Source: Agromyces luteolus
Lineage (GTDB): Bacteria > Actinomycetota > Actinomycetes > Actinomycetales > Microbacteriaceae
Reading direction: 5' to 3'
Length of the DNA stretch: 64,000 nt
NCBI RefSeq assembly: GCF_009729855.1
Contig: NZ_WODA01000023.1
Coordinates: 62,001-126,000 of the forward strand
Shown: positions 8,236 to 16,186 of the stretch, in pieces
How the letters are laid out: each line of letters starts with the position of its first letter
Numbering within the stretch: position 1 is the first letter of the stretch
The notes under the pieces: model-generated
Databases searched by the model: none
What the model was told of the DNA's origin: nothing
The model's input: the letters and a program-made list of their open reading frames with translations, nothing else
Program-made: the position numbers and the translations under genes

Positions 8236-8759
8236 ACACGCCCGATCCCGACCGCGTCGAACACCGGATGGAACGCACCTACGACCTCGTCGCCACGCCC
8301 GAACAGGTGTGGAAGACGATCGCGACCGCCGACGGGATCTCGTCGTGGATGGCGCCGGCTCGACTCGAGCCGCGGGTCGGCGGCGAGATCTCGTTCGACC
8401 TCGGCGAGTTCACGTCGGCCGGCACGGTCACCGCGTACGCGCCGAACCGGCGATTCGCCTACGAGGAGCCGTGGCCGATCGGCACTCGGCCCGAGGACCT
8501 GCCGCCGGACATGGCCGAGTGGTTCGAGTCGATCGGCGCGCCGCTCTCCGAGGTCTACGCCGGCCTCGACCGGATCACGCCGATTGCCACGGAGTTCCTG
8601 ATCGAGGCGGCGTCCGGCGGCACGTGCGTGCTCCGCGTCGTCACGAGTGCCTATGGCAGCGGCGCCGACTGGGAGAACGAGTTCTTCGACCAGATGGTCC
8701 GCGACCTCGTCCCGATCCTCGACCGCCTCGCGACCCGCTTCCCGGTCGCGGCGGGCTGA
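8232..8759 (+). CDS. SRPBCC (AHSA1/START-like) domain protein
   Basis: This is a 175-residue protein with the SRPBCC helix-grip fold, which makes a deep pocket for hydrophobic ligands. The N-terminal strand and helix (MERTYDLVATPEQVWKTIAT), the ISSWMAP turn and the C-terminal long helix ending at DLVPILDRLATRF match the AHSA1-like branch. It is translated from an ATG that overlaps the stop of the regulator gene. The ligand and role are unknown; pairing with the HTH protein suggests that it binds or removes the regulator's effector. Confidence 0.88.
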   Translation: MNTPDPDRVEHRMERTYDLVATPEQVWKTIATADGISSWMAPARLEPRVGGEISFDLGEFTSAGTVTAYAPNRRFAYEEPWPIGTRPEDLPPDMAEWFESIGAPLSEVYAGLDRITPIATEFLIEAASGGTCVLRVVTSAYGSGADWENEFFDQMVRDLVPILDRLATRFPVAAG

Positions 8760-8848
8760 CCGACGGAGGATGCACCATGACCGCTGCGGTCTCGGCCCAC
8801 GGACCACCGAGCGCCGTAGTCGCTCGTCTCCCGCGGGATGATGGAGCC

Positions 8849-9286
8849 ATGCCTGCCGTCCACCGCCCCGGTCTTCGGGTCGACGCGCGCCTCACGATCC
8901 CGGAGTCGGAGCTGTCGTGGCGGTTCTCGCGGTCGTCGGGTCCGGGCGGACAGGGCGTGAACACCGCCGACTCCCGAGCGGAGCTCGTGTGGGACGTGGC
9001 CGGTTCGGCCGCGCTCTCGGCCGTCCAGCGGGAGCGACTCGTCACGAGCCTGAGCGGTCGCCTGGTCGACGGCGTGCTGACCATCACCGCATCCGAGCAC
9101 CGCTCCCAGTTGCGCAACAGGGATGCCGCGCGAATGCGACTCGCCACCCTCGTGGCCGACGCGCTGCGTCCGCCCTCACCGGTGCGCCGACCGACCAAGC
9201 CCAGTCGCGGGTCCAGGGAACGGCGTCTGGAAGCCAAGAAGCGACGCACCGACGTCAAGCGCCTGCGCCGCCCACCCGGCGACTGA
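8849..9286 (+). CDS. arfB: ArfB/YaeJ-like peptidyl-tRNA hydrolase (class I release-factor domain)
   Basis: This is a ribosome-rescue factor of 145 residues that frees peptides from stalled ribosomes lacking a stop codon. Residues about 20-40 carry the catalytic GGQ motif in the context SSGPGGQGVNT. The C-terminal tail is very basic (SRERRLEAKKRRTDVKRLRR), the part that enters the empty mRNA channel in E. coli ArfB. I chose the ATG at 8849 because family members begin shortly before the release-factor domain; an in-frame ATG at 8777 with a GGAGGA site would add 24 residues. The two class I release-factor codon-recognition domains are absent, as expected. Confidence 0.9.
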   Translation: MPAVHRPGLRVDARLTIPESELSWRFSRSSGPGGQGVNTADSRAELVWDVAGSAALSAVQRERLVTSLSGRLVDGVLTITASEHRSQLRNRDAARMRLATLVADALRPPSPVRRPTKPSRGSRERRLEAKKRRTDVKRLRRPPGD

Positions 9287-9322
9287 TCGGACGGCTAGGC
9301 GGCGGCCGGTCGGCGCGTCCCG

Positions 9323-9997
9323 CTAGGCAGGGTCCCTCAGGGGCTCGAGGGCGGCGAGGACGAGGTCGAGGCCGAAGCTGAACTCCTCCGCGGGGTCGTA
9401 GCCGGCAGCGACGAGCGCGGCGGCGGACTCGTTGAGGTAGGGGAACTCGTCAGGCGGCAGCTGGGGCAGGAAGACGTCCTCGGCCAGCTCCGCGAGCTCG
9501 TCGGCGGTGTCGAAGGGCAGGCTGGATTCCTGCAGGGCGAACCCGTAGACGTAGCTGTCGAGCACCCAGTTGGCGTGCGTCGCCATCAGGACCGGGAAGC
9601 CGGCCCTTCGCAGGCAGGCGGTGACCGCTTCGCGATGCCGGAGGTTCGCGGGCCCCGGCGATGTCCGCGATTCGATCAGCCCGATCGCCCACGGATGGCG
9701 CGCCAGAACCTGTCGGGCGGAGACCGCCCGCCGTCGCATCGCGGACTGCCAGTCGGTGTCGTCGGGCGGGAGCTCGATCTCCTCGAACACGACGTCGATC
9801 ATGGCGTCCAGCAACTCGTCCTTGTTCGCCACGTAGTGGTAGAGCGACATCGCGCCCAGTCCGAGCTCAGCGGCAAGCCGGCGCATGCTCAGCCCGTCGG
9901 CGCCGTCGCGGTCGGCCAGACGGACCGCCTCGGCCACGACCAGCCGAGTACTCAGCCCCGCTCCTGACGCGACCTGGCGTTGTTCCCTCGCTGACAC
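9323..9997 (-). CDS. TetR/AcrR family transcriptional regulator (TetR_C-type ligand domain)
   Basis: This is a 224-residue repressor. The N-terminal helix-turn-helix is clear (SMRRLAAELGLGAMSLYHYV, then NKDELLDAMID), and the C-terminal helical domain resembles the TetR_C family that binds tetracycline-like or other small ligands. The start is the GTG at 9997, with a GAGGAG site. The longer frame would run back through the operators and is rejected. It diverges from the membrane protein at 10129, with three palindromes between, so it probably represses both that gene and itself. Confidence 0.88.
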   Translation of the reverse strand: MSAREQRQVASGAGLSTRLVVAEAVRLADRDGADGLSMRRLAAELGLGAMSLYHYVANKDELLDAMIDVVFEEIELPPDDTDWQSAMRRRAVSARQVLARHPWAIGLIESRTSPGPANLRHREAVTACLRRAGFPVLMATHANWVLDSYVYGFALQESSLPFDTADELAELAEDVFLPQLPPDEFPYLNESAAALVAAGYDPAEEFSFGLDLVLAALEPLRDPA

Positions 9998-10023
9998 GGG
10001 TCTCCTCGCTCGCTCGAACGGCT

Positions 10024-10076
10024 TGACAATCGTACAGTGTACGAGCATAGTACAGCGTACGACGTACGGTGTACGA
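10024..10076 (+). promoter_or_regulatory. Divergent promoter with three TetR-type operators
   Basis: Three copies of a GTAC-N3-GTAC palindrome occupy 10031-10045 (TCGTAC-AGT-GTACGA), 10051-10061 (GTAC-AGC-GTAC) and 10064-10076 (CGTAC-GGT-GTACG). The first two overlap a plus-strand promoter with -35 TTGACA (10024-10029) and -10 CATAGT (10047-10052), 17 bases apart. Binding of the adjacent TetR protein there would block transcription of the membrane-protein gene. Confidence 0.8.
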
Positions 10077-10128
10077 ATCAACCGCCGCCACTCAGGCGGA
10101 CGGACCGCTCCTCTCGAAAGATGAACCG

Positions 10129-10617
10129 ATGACCATCCGGACCGAAACCCCGAACCTGCTCGACGAGTCACCGATCCCCGTGCGGGCCAAGCTCGCCGCC
10201 GCATGGACCAGCTTCATGTTCCTGTACATCTACGTGGACTACTACCACCTCTACAGGCCCGGCACGATCGACGACATCCTGGCCGGCGTCGTCTTCGAGT
10301 TCGACATCAGCCCGGTGCTGATGACCGCGTTCCTCGCACTGATCGCGATCCCCGCCCTGATGGTGGTGCTGTCCGTGACGCTCCCGGCCCGGGTGAACCG
10401 CGCTGCGAACCTCGTCGTGGCATCGCTGTACATCCCCGTCACGGTGTTCAACGCCGTCGGGGAGACCTGGGCCTGGGCCCCCTTCTACGCCCTCTCCATC
10501 GGAATCGAGCTGCTGCTCCTGGCCTTCATCCTGCGCTCGGCCTGGGCATGGCCCCGAACCCCCGCCGTTCCGGCCGGGCCCGCGACGTCCGACCTTCGAC
10601 AGGACGTGCGGCGGTAG
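10129..10617 (+). CDS. Small integral membrane protein (DUF6326-like)
   Basis: This 162-residue protein has four predicted membrane helices, at about residues 22-42, 62-84, 92-112 and 118-140, with a short cytoplasmic C-terminal tail. The layout and the FLYIYVDYYHLYRPG segment fit the DUF6326 group, an assignment made from memory. The ATG at 10129 is preceded only by a weak GAAAG site. Control by the divergent TetR regulator suggests induction by a small compound, perhaps as part of a stress or efflux response. No transport motif is visible. Confidence 0.8.
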   Translation: MTIRTETPNLLDESPIPVRAKLAAAWTSFMFLYIYVDYYHLYRPGTIDDILAGVVFEFDISPVLMTAFLALIAIPALMVVLSVTLPARVNRAANLVVASLYIPVTVFNAVGETWAWAPFYALSIGIELLLLAFILRSAWAWPRTPAVPAGPATSDLRQDVRR

Positions 10618-10716
10618 GCGCGGTGCGGCGACGGCGACGGCGACGGCAGGGCGACGACGACGGCGATGCGAGAGGGCCACGCCCGACGACGGGGCGCTCG
10701 AAGCGGCTGCGCCGCG

Positions 10717-11802
10717 TCAATCGCGTCGCAGATCCCGGGGCCGCGCGCGCCCGGCGACCGTGACCGTCGGCCAGCGCGGGTCGAGTGTGAGCACCTCGAT
10801 CCCGTCGGAGCCGACGAGCACGGTGTCCTCGACCTTCGCGCCGGGCGCGGTGGGGTTCCACGCGAACGGCTGGCCGAGCTGCACGACGTCGGGGAGGCCG
10901 GGGACGGCGCGCGGGTCGCGGCCGGCGTAGCCGGCCGCGCCGCCCTGGTGGTGCCGCGTCCATTCGTGCGGGTCGAAGCCGTGCGACGCGTACGCAGCGG
11001 TGCCGGTCGCGAAGACGTCGGCGAGGCGAGCGCCGGGCACGGTGGCGTCGAGGAAGGCGGCCTCGACGTCGAGGATGCGGCGCTCGGCATCCGTCTCGGC
11101 GGGGTCGGCGGGGCCGAAGCGCACCCACCGGGTCGCGTTCGCGATGAGGCCGTGGCGGCGGCCGCAGACGACCAGCATGGCGCGATCGCCGAGGGGCGCG
11201 TCGGTGGGCAGCGGATGCCGGTGGGCCAGCCGGGAGCGTCCGGCCACGAGCGTCACGAGCGGGTCGATCCCCCGCGCAGCGAGGTCGCCCGACAGGCGTG
11301 CGGCCACGGCGCGCTCGGAGTCGTCGGGCGACGCGGCGAGCGCGGCATCCGTCATCGCCTCGGCGACCTCGCGGGAGAGGGCGCGGTAGCGCGCGAGCTC
11401 GGCCGGCAGCAGCGCGGCGCGGGCCGCGCGCAGGTCGGCCGCGGCATCCGTCTCGTCGAGGGCACCGAGGGCGTCGAGCCCGGCCGGCACGAGTGGCTCG
11501 TGCCACGGCACGCGGACGACCTCGAGGTCCGACGCGTCGCCGAGTTCCTCGGCGAGCAGGCGGTCGGCCTCGTTCGCGAACACGAACAGCGATTCGCCGC
11601 TCGGGCGCACGACGACCGCGGCCACCGGATCACCCGCGAGCGACACGTGCGTGCGCGCGCCGTCGAGGTACCACGCGACCGCGGTGTGCGACCGGAGCAC
11701 GATCGCCGAGGCACCGCGCCGCTCGAGCAGGTCGAGCACGCGGGCGCGCTTGGCCGGGCGATCCGATCCGAGAGCGGATGCCACGGGCGCGACCCCGTTC
11801 AC
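10717..11802 (-). CDS. M24-fold (pita-bread) peptidase homologue, probably catalytically dead
   Basis: This 361-residue protein has an N-terminal creatinase-like domain and a C-terminal M24 (Xaa-Pro peptidase/methionine aminopeptidase) fold. In active members five metal ligands (D, D, H, E, E) are conserved. Here the first Asp is replaced in MLVVCGRRHG, the second is Asn in ANATR, and the first Glu is lost in AWNPTAP. Only a His in HHQGG and the final Glu in KVEDTVLV remain. It starts at a GTG overlapping the stop of the LacI gene (GTGA), so it is co-expressed with the sugar-acid regulator. It may be a pseudoenzyme or binding protein. Its role is unknown. Confidence 0.82.
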   Translation of the reverse strand: MNGVAPVASALGSDRPAKRARVLDLLERRGASAIVLRSHTAVAWYLDGARTHVSLAGDPVAAVVVRPSGESLFVFANEADRLLAEELGDASDLEVVRVPWHEPLVPAGLDALGALDETDAAADLRAARAALLPAELARYRALSREVAEAMTDAALAASPDDSERAVAARLSGDLAARGIDPLVTLVAGRSRLAHRHPLPTDAPLGDRAMLVVCGRRHGLIANATRWVRFGPADPAETDAERRILDVEAAFLDATVPGARLADVFATGTAAYASHGFDPHEWTRHHQGGAAGYAGRDPRAVPGLPDVVQLGQPFAWNPTAPGAKVEDTVLVGSDGIEVLTLDPRWPTVTVAGRARPRDLRRD

Positions 11803-12827
11803 GCGCGCGCCCCGACGGCCGCCGGCGCCGCGGTGCTCTCGCGCGCCTCGAGCCGGGGGCGGTAGAGCACGGTGTGCTCGATCGGTCCGCCGCCGATCAG
11901 GGTGCGCAGCCGCGCCCAGACCTGCGCGCCGATCTCGGTGCGCGGCACCGACATGCTCGTGAGGCGCGGCGTCGCGTACCGCGCCATGGGCACGTCGTCG
12001 AAGCCCGCGACCGAGAGCTCCCCGGGCACGTCGACGCCGAGCTCGCGCAGGCGCGCCAGCAGGCCCAGCGCGACGAGGTCGTTGAACGCGATGACGGCCG
12101 TGACGCCCGCGCGGTGCACTTCGACGACGGCGGGCGCGACGGCCTCGCCGTCCTCCGGACGCGAGCCGCCCGGGATGCGCTCGATCCGCACCGACGGATG
12201 CATCGCCAGCGCCTCGTCGACCCCGCGCAGCCGCTCGGCGTTCGACGCGCTCGTCTCCGGGCCGGTGACGTACGCGAGGCGCCGGTGCCCGAGCCCGACG
12301 AGGTGGTCGACGAGGTCGCGGATGCCGCGGACGTAGTCGACGCCCACGATCGGCACGTCGAGGTCGGGCAGCGGGCGGTTCACGACGACGACCGGAGCGA
12401 CGCGCTCGACGAGCCGGCGCAGCTTCGCCTCGGGCATGCGCGGCGCGCAGAGCACGAGCGCGTCGCAGCGCTGCCGCGCCTCGACCGCGATCGCCTCCTC
12501 GTCGTCGACGCGCTCGGCCGTGTCGGCGACGAGCACCCGGTAGCCGTCGTCGGCCGCGGCGAGGCTGAGCCCCTTCAGGATCCCCTGGAACAGCGGGTTC
12601 TCGAGGTCGGGCACGACCATCGCGACCGTCGTGTTGCGCCCGTGCACCAGGCTGCGGGCGACGAGGCTCGGCGAGTAGCCGAGTGTCGCGATCGACGCCT
12701 GCACCTTCCGCACGATCTCGGGGTCGACGCTCGCCCGGCCGTTCAGCACGCGCGACACCGACGCCGGCGAGACGCCCGCGTGCGCGGCGACGTCGGAGAT
12801 CGTCACGCCCCTGCTTCGGTCGCCCAT
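11799..12827 (-). CDS. LacI-family transcriptional regulator of the sugar-acid locus
   Basis: This 342-residue repressor has an N-terminal helix-turn-helix (TISDVAAHAGVSPASVSRVL) with the hinge helix that follows, then a periplasmic-binding-protein-like sensor domain (VAMVVPDLENPLFQGILKG; dimer and effector core around GVDYVRG and GFDDVPMARY). The ATG at 12827 has a GGAAGGGG site. It diverges from the epimerase/kdgD operon, and two matching palindromes (12928 and 12994) lie between, so it most likely represses both directions until a uronate or hexarate binds. The M24-like gene overlaps its end. Confidence 0.93.
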   Translation of the reverse strand: MGDRSRGVTISDVAAHAGVSPASVSRVLNGRASVDPEIVRKVQASIATLGYSPSLVARSLVHGRNTTVAMVVPDLENPLFQGILKGLSLAAADDGYRVLVADTAERVDDEEAIAVEARQRCDALVLCAPRMPEAKLRRLVERVAPVVVVNRPLPDLDVPIVGVDYVRGIRDLVDHLVGLGHRRLAYVTGPETSASNAERLRGVDEALAMHPSVRIERIPGGSRPEDGEAVAPAVVEVHRAGVTAVIAFNDLVALGLLARLRELGVDVPGELSVAGFDDVPMARYATPRLTSMSVPRTEIGAQVWARLRTLIGGGPIEHTVLYRPRLEARESTAAPAAVGARA

Positions 12828-12927
12828 GCGTCCCCTTCCGGATGCCTCGGCCCGCGCGATGCGCGTCGAGGCCGTGCCGCGCGTGGACCGGTTCCGGCTC
12901 GGCGCGGCCGACACGCGTCGGCGCGTC

Positions 12928-12949
12928 GGGAAATCGGTTCCTCAGTGTA
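12928..12949 (-). promoter_or_regulatory. LacI operator and -10 box of the regulator gene
   Basis: The palindrome GGAAATCGGTTCC (12929-12941) lies next to a minus-strand -10 hexamer TACACT (plus positions 12944-12949). The centre AAATCGNTT is shared with the site at 12994 but differs from the GGGAAAGCGCT class elsewhere in the window, so it is probably read by the local LacI protein as autorepression. The -35 is weak. Confidence 0.65.
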
Positions 12950-12958
12950 GCGCCCGGG

Positions 12959-13009
12959 TTGCCGGGCCTCGCACGACTCGCGTAGGCTTCACCGAGAAAT
13001 CGCTTTCTC
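12959..13009 (+). promoter_or_regulatory. Promoter and LacI operator of the epimerase-kdgD operon
   Basis: -35 TTGCCG (12959-12964) and -10 TAGGCT (12983-12988) are 18 bases apart. The palindrome GAGAAATCGCTTTCTC (12994-13009) covers the predicted start of transcription. It matches the operator in front of the divergent LacI gene. Confidence 0.75.
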
Positions 13010-13029
13010 CATCACCTGCAGGAGCATCG

Positions 13030-14082
13030 ATGCGCGTCGTCGTCACCGGGTCGTCCGGCCGCCTCGGGCGTTCGCTCGCGACCGGGCTCGCCGAGCTCGG
13101 GCACGAGGTCGTCGGCCTCGACCGCGCCCCGGCCGGGCTGGTCGGCGTCGACGAGCGCACGGTCGACCTCGCCGTGCCCGGCGCCGCCGCCCGCGTGCTC
13201 GACGACCTTCGCCCCGACGCGCTCGTGCACCTCGCCGGCATCGCCGTGCCGTTCAGCGCGCCCGAGCGCGACATCCTGCTCACCAACACGGCGCTCGCGC
13301 ACGACGTGCTCTCGGCCGCGGCATCCGCCGGCGTCGCCCGGGTGCTCGCGGCGTCGAGCCCGACGCCGATCGGGTACTCCTCCCCCGCGTGGCGGGCCGC
13401 GGCCGTGCCGATCGACGAGACGCATCCGCTCGCGCCCGCGAACGCGTACGCCCTGTCGAAGGTCGTCATCGAGGAGACCGTGCGGATGTTCGCGCGCACC
13501 GCGCCGGGCGCGTTCGGGTTCTTCCGCCCCTGCTACGTGATCTCGCCGGAGGAGTGGGCGGGCGCGCCCACCCAGCAGGGGCACACCGTCGCCGAGCGGC
13601 TCGCCGACCCCGCCCTCGCGGCGGTCAGCCTCTTCAACTACGTCGACGCGCGCGACGTCGCCGGGTTCGTCGATGCCTGGCTCGCCGCGCCCGCCGACGC
13701 GATCGACGGCGAGGGCTTCTTCGTCGGCGCCGCCGACGCGCTGGCCGAGCGACCGGTCGCCGAGCTGTGGCGCGAGTACGCGCCCGCGCTCGGCCCCGCC
13801 GCCGACGCGCTCACGGGCACCGCCTCCGTCTTCTCGATCGCCAAGGCACGGCAACGCCTCGGCTGGTCGCCGACCCGCGACTGGCGCTCCGAGCTGGCCG
13901 CCGCCGCCGCGGCATCCGCCCCGGAACTCCACCCCGCCGAAACCGCCGCCGGATCGCCGAGCGCGTGTACATCCGACGAGCGCAATTGCGGAGACACTCG
14001 CGCTCGTCGGATGTACACGCGCTCGGCGGAATCGGCAGACGGCACCACGCCCACCACCACCACCAGAACGAGGACCGCATGA
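13030..14082 (+). CDS. NAD-dependent epimerase/dehydratase (extended SDR), possible uronate dehydrogenase
   Basis: This sugar-nucleotide-epimerase-like SDR has 350 residues as read. The Rossmann motif GSSGRLG and the active-site YxxxK in NAYALSKVVIEE are present. In this operon it could oxidise a hexuronate to the hexaro-lactone, the step before the enolase-type dehydratase; that is inferred from context. The catalytic part ends near residue 305. The last 45 residues are low-complexity and include codons read through a perfect 29-bp inverted repeat (13955-14028). The stop then overlaps the kdgD start (ATGA). The ATG at 13030 has an AGGAG site. Confidence 0.85.
   Translation: MRVVVTGSSGRLGRSLATGLAELGHEVVGLDRAPAGLVGVDERTVDLAVPGAAARVLDDLRPDALVHLAGIAVPFSAPERDILLTNTALAHDVLSAAASAGVARVLAASSPTPIGYSSPAWRAAAVPIDETHPLAPANAYALSKVVIEETVRMFARTAPGAFGFFRPCYVISPEEWAGAPTQQGHTVAERLADPALAAVSLFNYVDARDVAGFVDAWLAAPADAIDGEGFFVGAADALAERPVAELWREYAPALGPAADALTGTASVFSIAKARQRLGWSPTRDWRSELAAAAAASAPELHPAETAAGSPSACTSDERNCGDTRARRMYTRSAESADGTTPTTTTRTRTA
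13955..14028. repeat. Perfect 29-bp inverted repeat (palindromic element) inside the epimerase 3' end
   Basis: The arms 13955-13983 and 14000-14028 are exact reverse complements over 29 bases, separated by a 16-base loop. No U-tract follows. The element is read in frame as part of the epimerase tail, so transcription continues into kdgD. An arm match of this length is unusual for a terminator and looks more like an inserted palindromic repeat (REP or MITE-like) or a folded RNA processing signal. No target-site duplication is obvious. Confidence 0.9.
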
Positions 14083-15077
14083 CCGCCCCCACCCGCCGCC
14101 TCGACTTCGACGGGGTGCTGTTCTTCCCCGTCACCCCGTTCGACGCCGACGGCCGCGTCGACCTCGACGTGCTCGGCGAGCATCTCGAGACGCGGCTGCC
14201 GTTCGGCCCCGGCGGCGTGTTCCCGGCGTGCGGCACGGGCGAGTTCCACGCGCTGTCGGCGCGAGAGGCCGTCGACGTCGTGCGCACGAGCGTTGACGTC
14301 GTCGCCGGTCGCGTGCCCGTGATCGCCGGGGCGGGCGGGCCGCTCGGCCACGCGATCGAGCTCGCGCGCGGCGCGGCCGAGGCCGGCGCCGACGGGCTGC
14401 TGCTCCTGCCGCCCTACCTCGTGTCGGGCACCACCGACGGACTCGTCGCCTGGGTCGAGGCGGTCGCCGCGGCATCCGACCTGCCCGTCATCGTCTACCA
14501 CCGCGGCACGGCCCGCTACACGGCCGACGCCGTCACGCGCCTCGCGGCGAACCCGAAGGTCGTCGGCTTCAAGGACGGCACGGGCGATATCGGCCTCGCG
14601 CAGGAGATCGTGCTCGCCGCCGAGGCCGCGGGCCGCGACGACTGGGCGTTCTTCAACGGCCTGCTTACCGCCGAGCTCAGCCAGGGCGCGTACCGCGGCA
14701 TCGGCATCCCGCTGTACTCGTCGGCCGCGTTCGCGATGATCCCCGAGCTCGCGACCATGCACTACCGGGCCTATGCCGACGGCGACGAGACGACGCGGAT
14801 GTCGCTGCTGCGCGAGTTCTACACGCCGCTCGTGCGCCTGCGCGACGAGACACCGGGCTTCGGGGTGTCGCTGATCAAGGCGGGCCTGCGCCTGCGCGGC
14901 CTGCCGGTCGGATCCGTGCGTCCTCCGCTCGTCGACCCGACGCCCGAGCAGGAGCGGCGGCTCGCGGCGATCCTGGACTGCGGGCTCGCGCTCGTCGAGC
15001 TCGGTGGCACGCGTCCGGCCGCGTCGGCCTGCCCGTCGACGGCGCTGGCGGATGCCGCGGGGGCCGCGTCGCGGTGA
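14079..15077 (+). CDS. kdgD: 5-dehydro-4-deoxyglucarate dehydratase
   Basis: This cytoplasmic class I aldolase-fold enzyme (332 residues) of the DapA family converts 5-dehydro-4-deoxyglucarate to 2-oxoglutarate semialdehyde with loss of water and CO2. The Schiff-base lysine is in VVGFKDGTGD (Lys165) and the catalytic tyrosine in VIVYHRG (Tyr140). The GTGEFHAL motif near residue 52 and the overall length fit KdgD better than plain DapA. It overlaps the epimerase stop (ATGA) and the dehydratase start (GTGA), placing it in the middle of the hexarate operon. Confidence 0.9.
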   Translation: MTAPTRRLDFDGVLFFPVTPFDADGRVDLDVLGEHLETRLPFGPGGVFPACGTGEFHALSAREAVDVVRTSVDVVAGRVPVIAGAGGPLGHAIELARGAAEAGADGLLLLPPYLVSGTTDGLVAWVEAVAAASDLPVIVYHRGTARYTADAVTRLAANPKVVGFKDGTGDIGLAQEIVLAAEAAGRDDWAFFNGLLTAELSQGAYRGIGIPLYSSAAFAMIPELATMHYRAYADGDETTRMSLLREFYTPLVRLRDETPGFGVSLIKAGLRLRGLPVGSVRPPLVDPTPEQERRLAAILDCGLALVELGGTRPAASACPSTALADAAGAASR

Positions 15078-16186
15078 CCGCGACCATCGCGCGCATCGCG
15101 ACGCGCCCGATCCGCATCCCGCTGCTCCGCCCGTGGGGTCCCGACGTCCGCGACCTCTCGGTGATCGAGGTCGAGGTCGAGGACTCCGGCGGCGCCGTCG
15201 GCTGGGGCTTCTCCTGGACGCCCACGATCGGCGCCGCGGCCGTGCGGGCGCACCTCGACCACGACATCCGTGCCTTCGCGCTCGGGCGCGAGGCCGAGGC
15301 ATCCGCCCTCTGGGACCCGCTCTGGACGCACCTGCACGAGGGCGGCAGCGGCGGCATCACGACGATCGCGATGGCCGGGCTCGACCTCGCGCTGTGGGAC
15401 CTCGCCGCGCGCCGCACGGGCGTCGGCGTCACCGACCTCATCGGCCGCCGCCACGAGGCCGCGACCGTGTACGGCAGCGGCGTGAACCTGCACTACCCGC
15501 TCGACGAGCTCGTCGCGCAGGCGTCGCGCTGGGTCGAGACCGGCTTCGACGCCGTGAAGGTCAAGGTCGGCAGTCCCGAGCTCGCGCGCGACGTCGAGCG
15601 CATCGCCGCGGTGCGCGACGTGCTGGGCCCCGATCGCGGGCTCATGATCGACGCGAACCAGCGCTGGAGCCTCGAGCAGGCCGAGCGCGCGATCGGCGAG
15701 CTCGCCGCGTTCGACCTGACGTGGATCGAGGAGCCGCTCCGCACCGACGACCTGCCCGCCCACGTCGAGCTGCGCCGCCGCATCGAGGTGCCCGTCGCGC
15801 TCGGCGAGAACCTGCACACGCGCTACCGGTTCGCCGAGTTCATCGACGCCGGCGCCGTCGACCTCGTGCAGCCGAACGCGGTGCGGGTCGGCGGCATCAC
15901 GCCGTTCCTCCGCATCGCCGACCTCGCCGCCGGCCGCGGCGTCGGCCTCGCGCCGCACCTGCTGCTCGAGCTCTCCGCGCAGCTCGCGCTCGCGCTGCCC
16001 GGCGAGCAGCTCGTCGAGTCCGTCGAGGACGCCTCGTTCGCCGCGCTCGGCGCACTCGCCACTCCGTCGCCCGTGGCTGTCGCGGGCGCCACGGTGTGCA
16101 CGACGGGGCAGCCGGGCCTGGGCATACGCTTTTCTGACGAGCTGACGGATGCCGCGGCATCCGTCTCACCCACGGAGGACCGATGA
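15074..16186 (+). CDS. Mandelate racemase/muconate lactonizing-type sugar-acid dehydratase (enolase superfamily)
   Basis: This 370-residue enolase-superfamily enzyme would dehydrate a hexarate (glucarate, galactarate or talarate) or open its lactone to feed KdgD. Seen in sequence: KxK at 162-164 (VKVKVG), metal ligands Asp193 (MIDAN), Glu219 (WIEEP) and Glu245 (LGENL), and a His295/Asp263 pair (APHL, VDLVQPN). This is the mandelate-racemase subgroup pattern with general bases on both faces. The start is a GTG overlapping the kdgD stop. The exact substrate cannot be read from sequence; galactarate/talarate dehydratase is one candidate and a cycloisomerase another. Confidence 0.88.
   Translation: MTATIARIATRPIRIPLLRPWGPDVRDLSVIEVEVEDSGGAVGWGFSWTPTIGAAAVRAHLDHDIRAFALGREAEASALWDPLWTHLHEGGSGGITTIAMAGLDLALWDLAARRTGVGVTDLIGRRHEAATVYGSGVNLHYPLDELVAQASRWVETGFDAVKVKVGSPELARDVERIAAVRDVLGPDRGLMIDANQRWSLEQAERAIGELAAFDLTWIEEPLRTDDLPAHVELRRRIEVPVALGENLHTRYRFAEFIDAGAVDLVQPNAVRVGGITPFLRIADLAAGRGVGLAPHLLLELSAQLALALPGEQLVESVEDASFAALGALATPSPVAVAGATVCTTGQPGLGIRFSDELTDAAASVSPTEDR

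Noticed and set aside
9998-10204. A longer TetR gene start
   Set aside because: The frame would be translated through the three operators and the divergent promoter; the GTG at 9997 has a GAGGAG site and matches family length.
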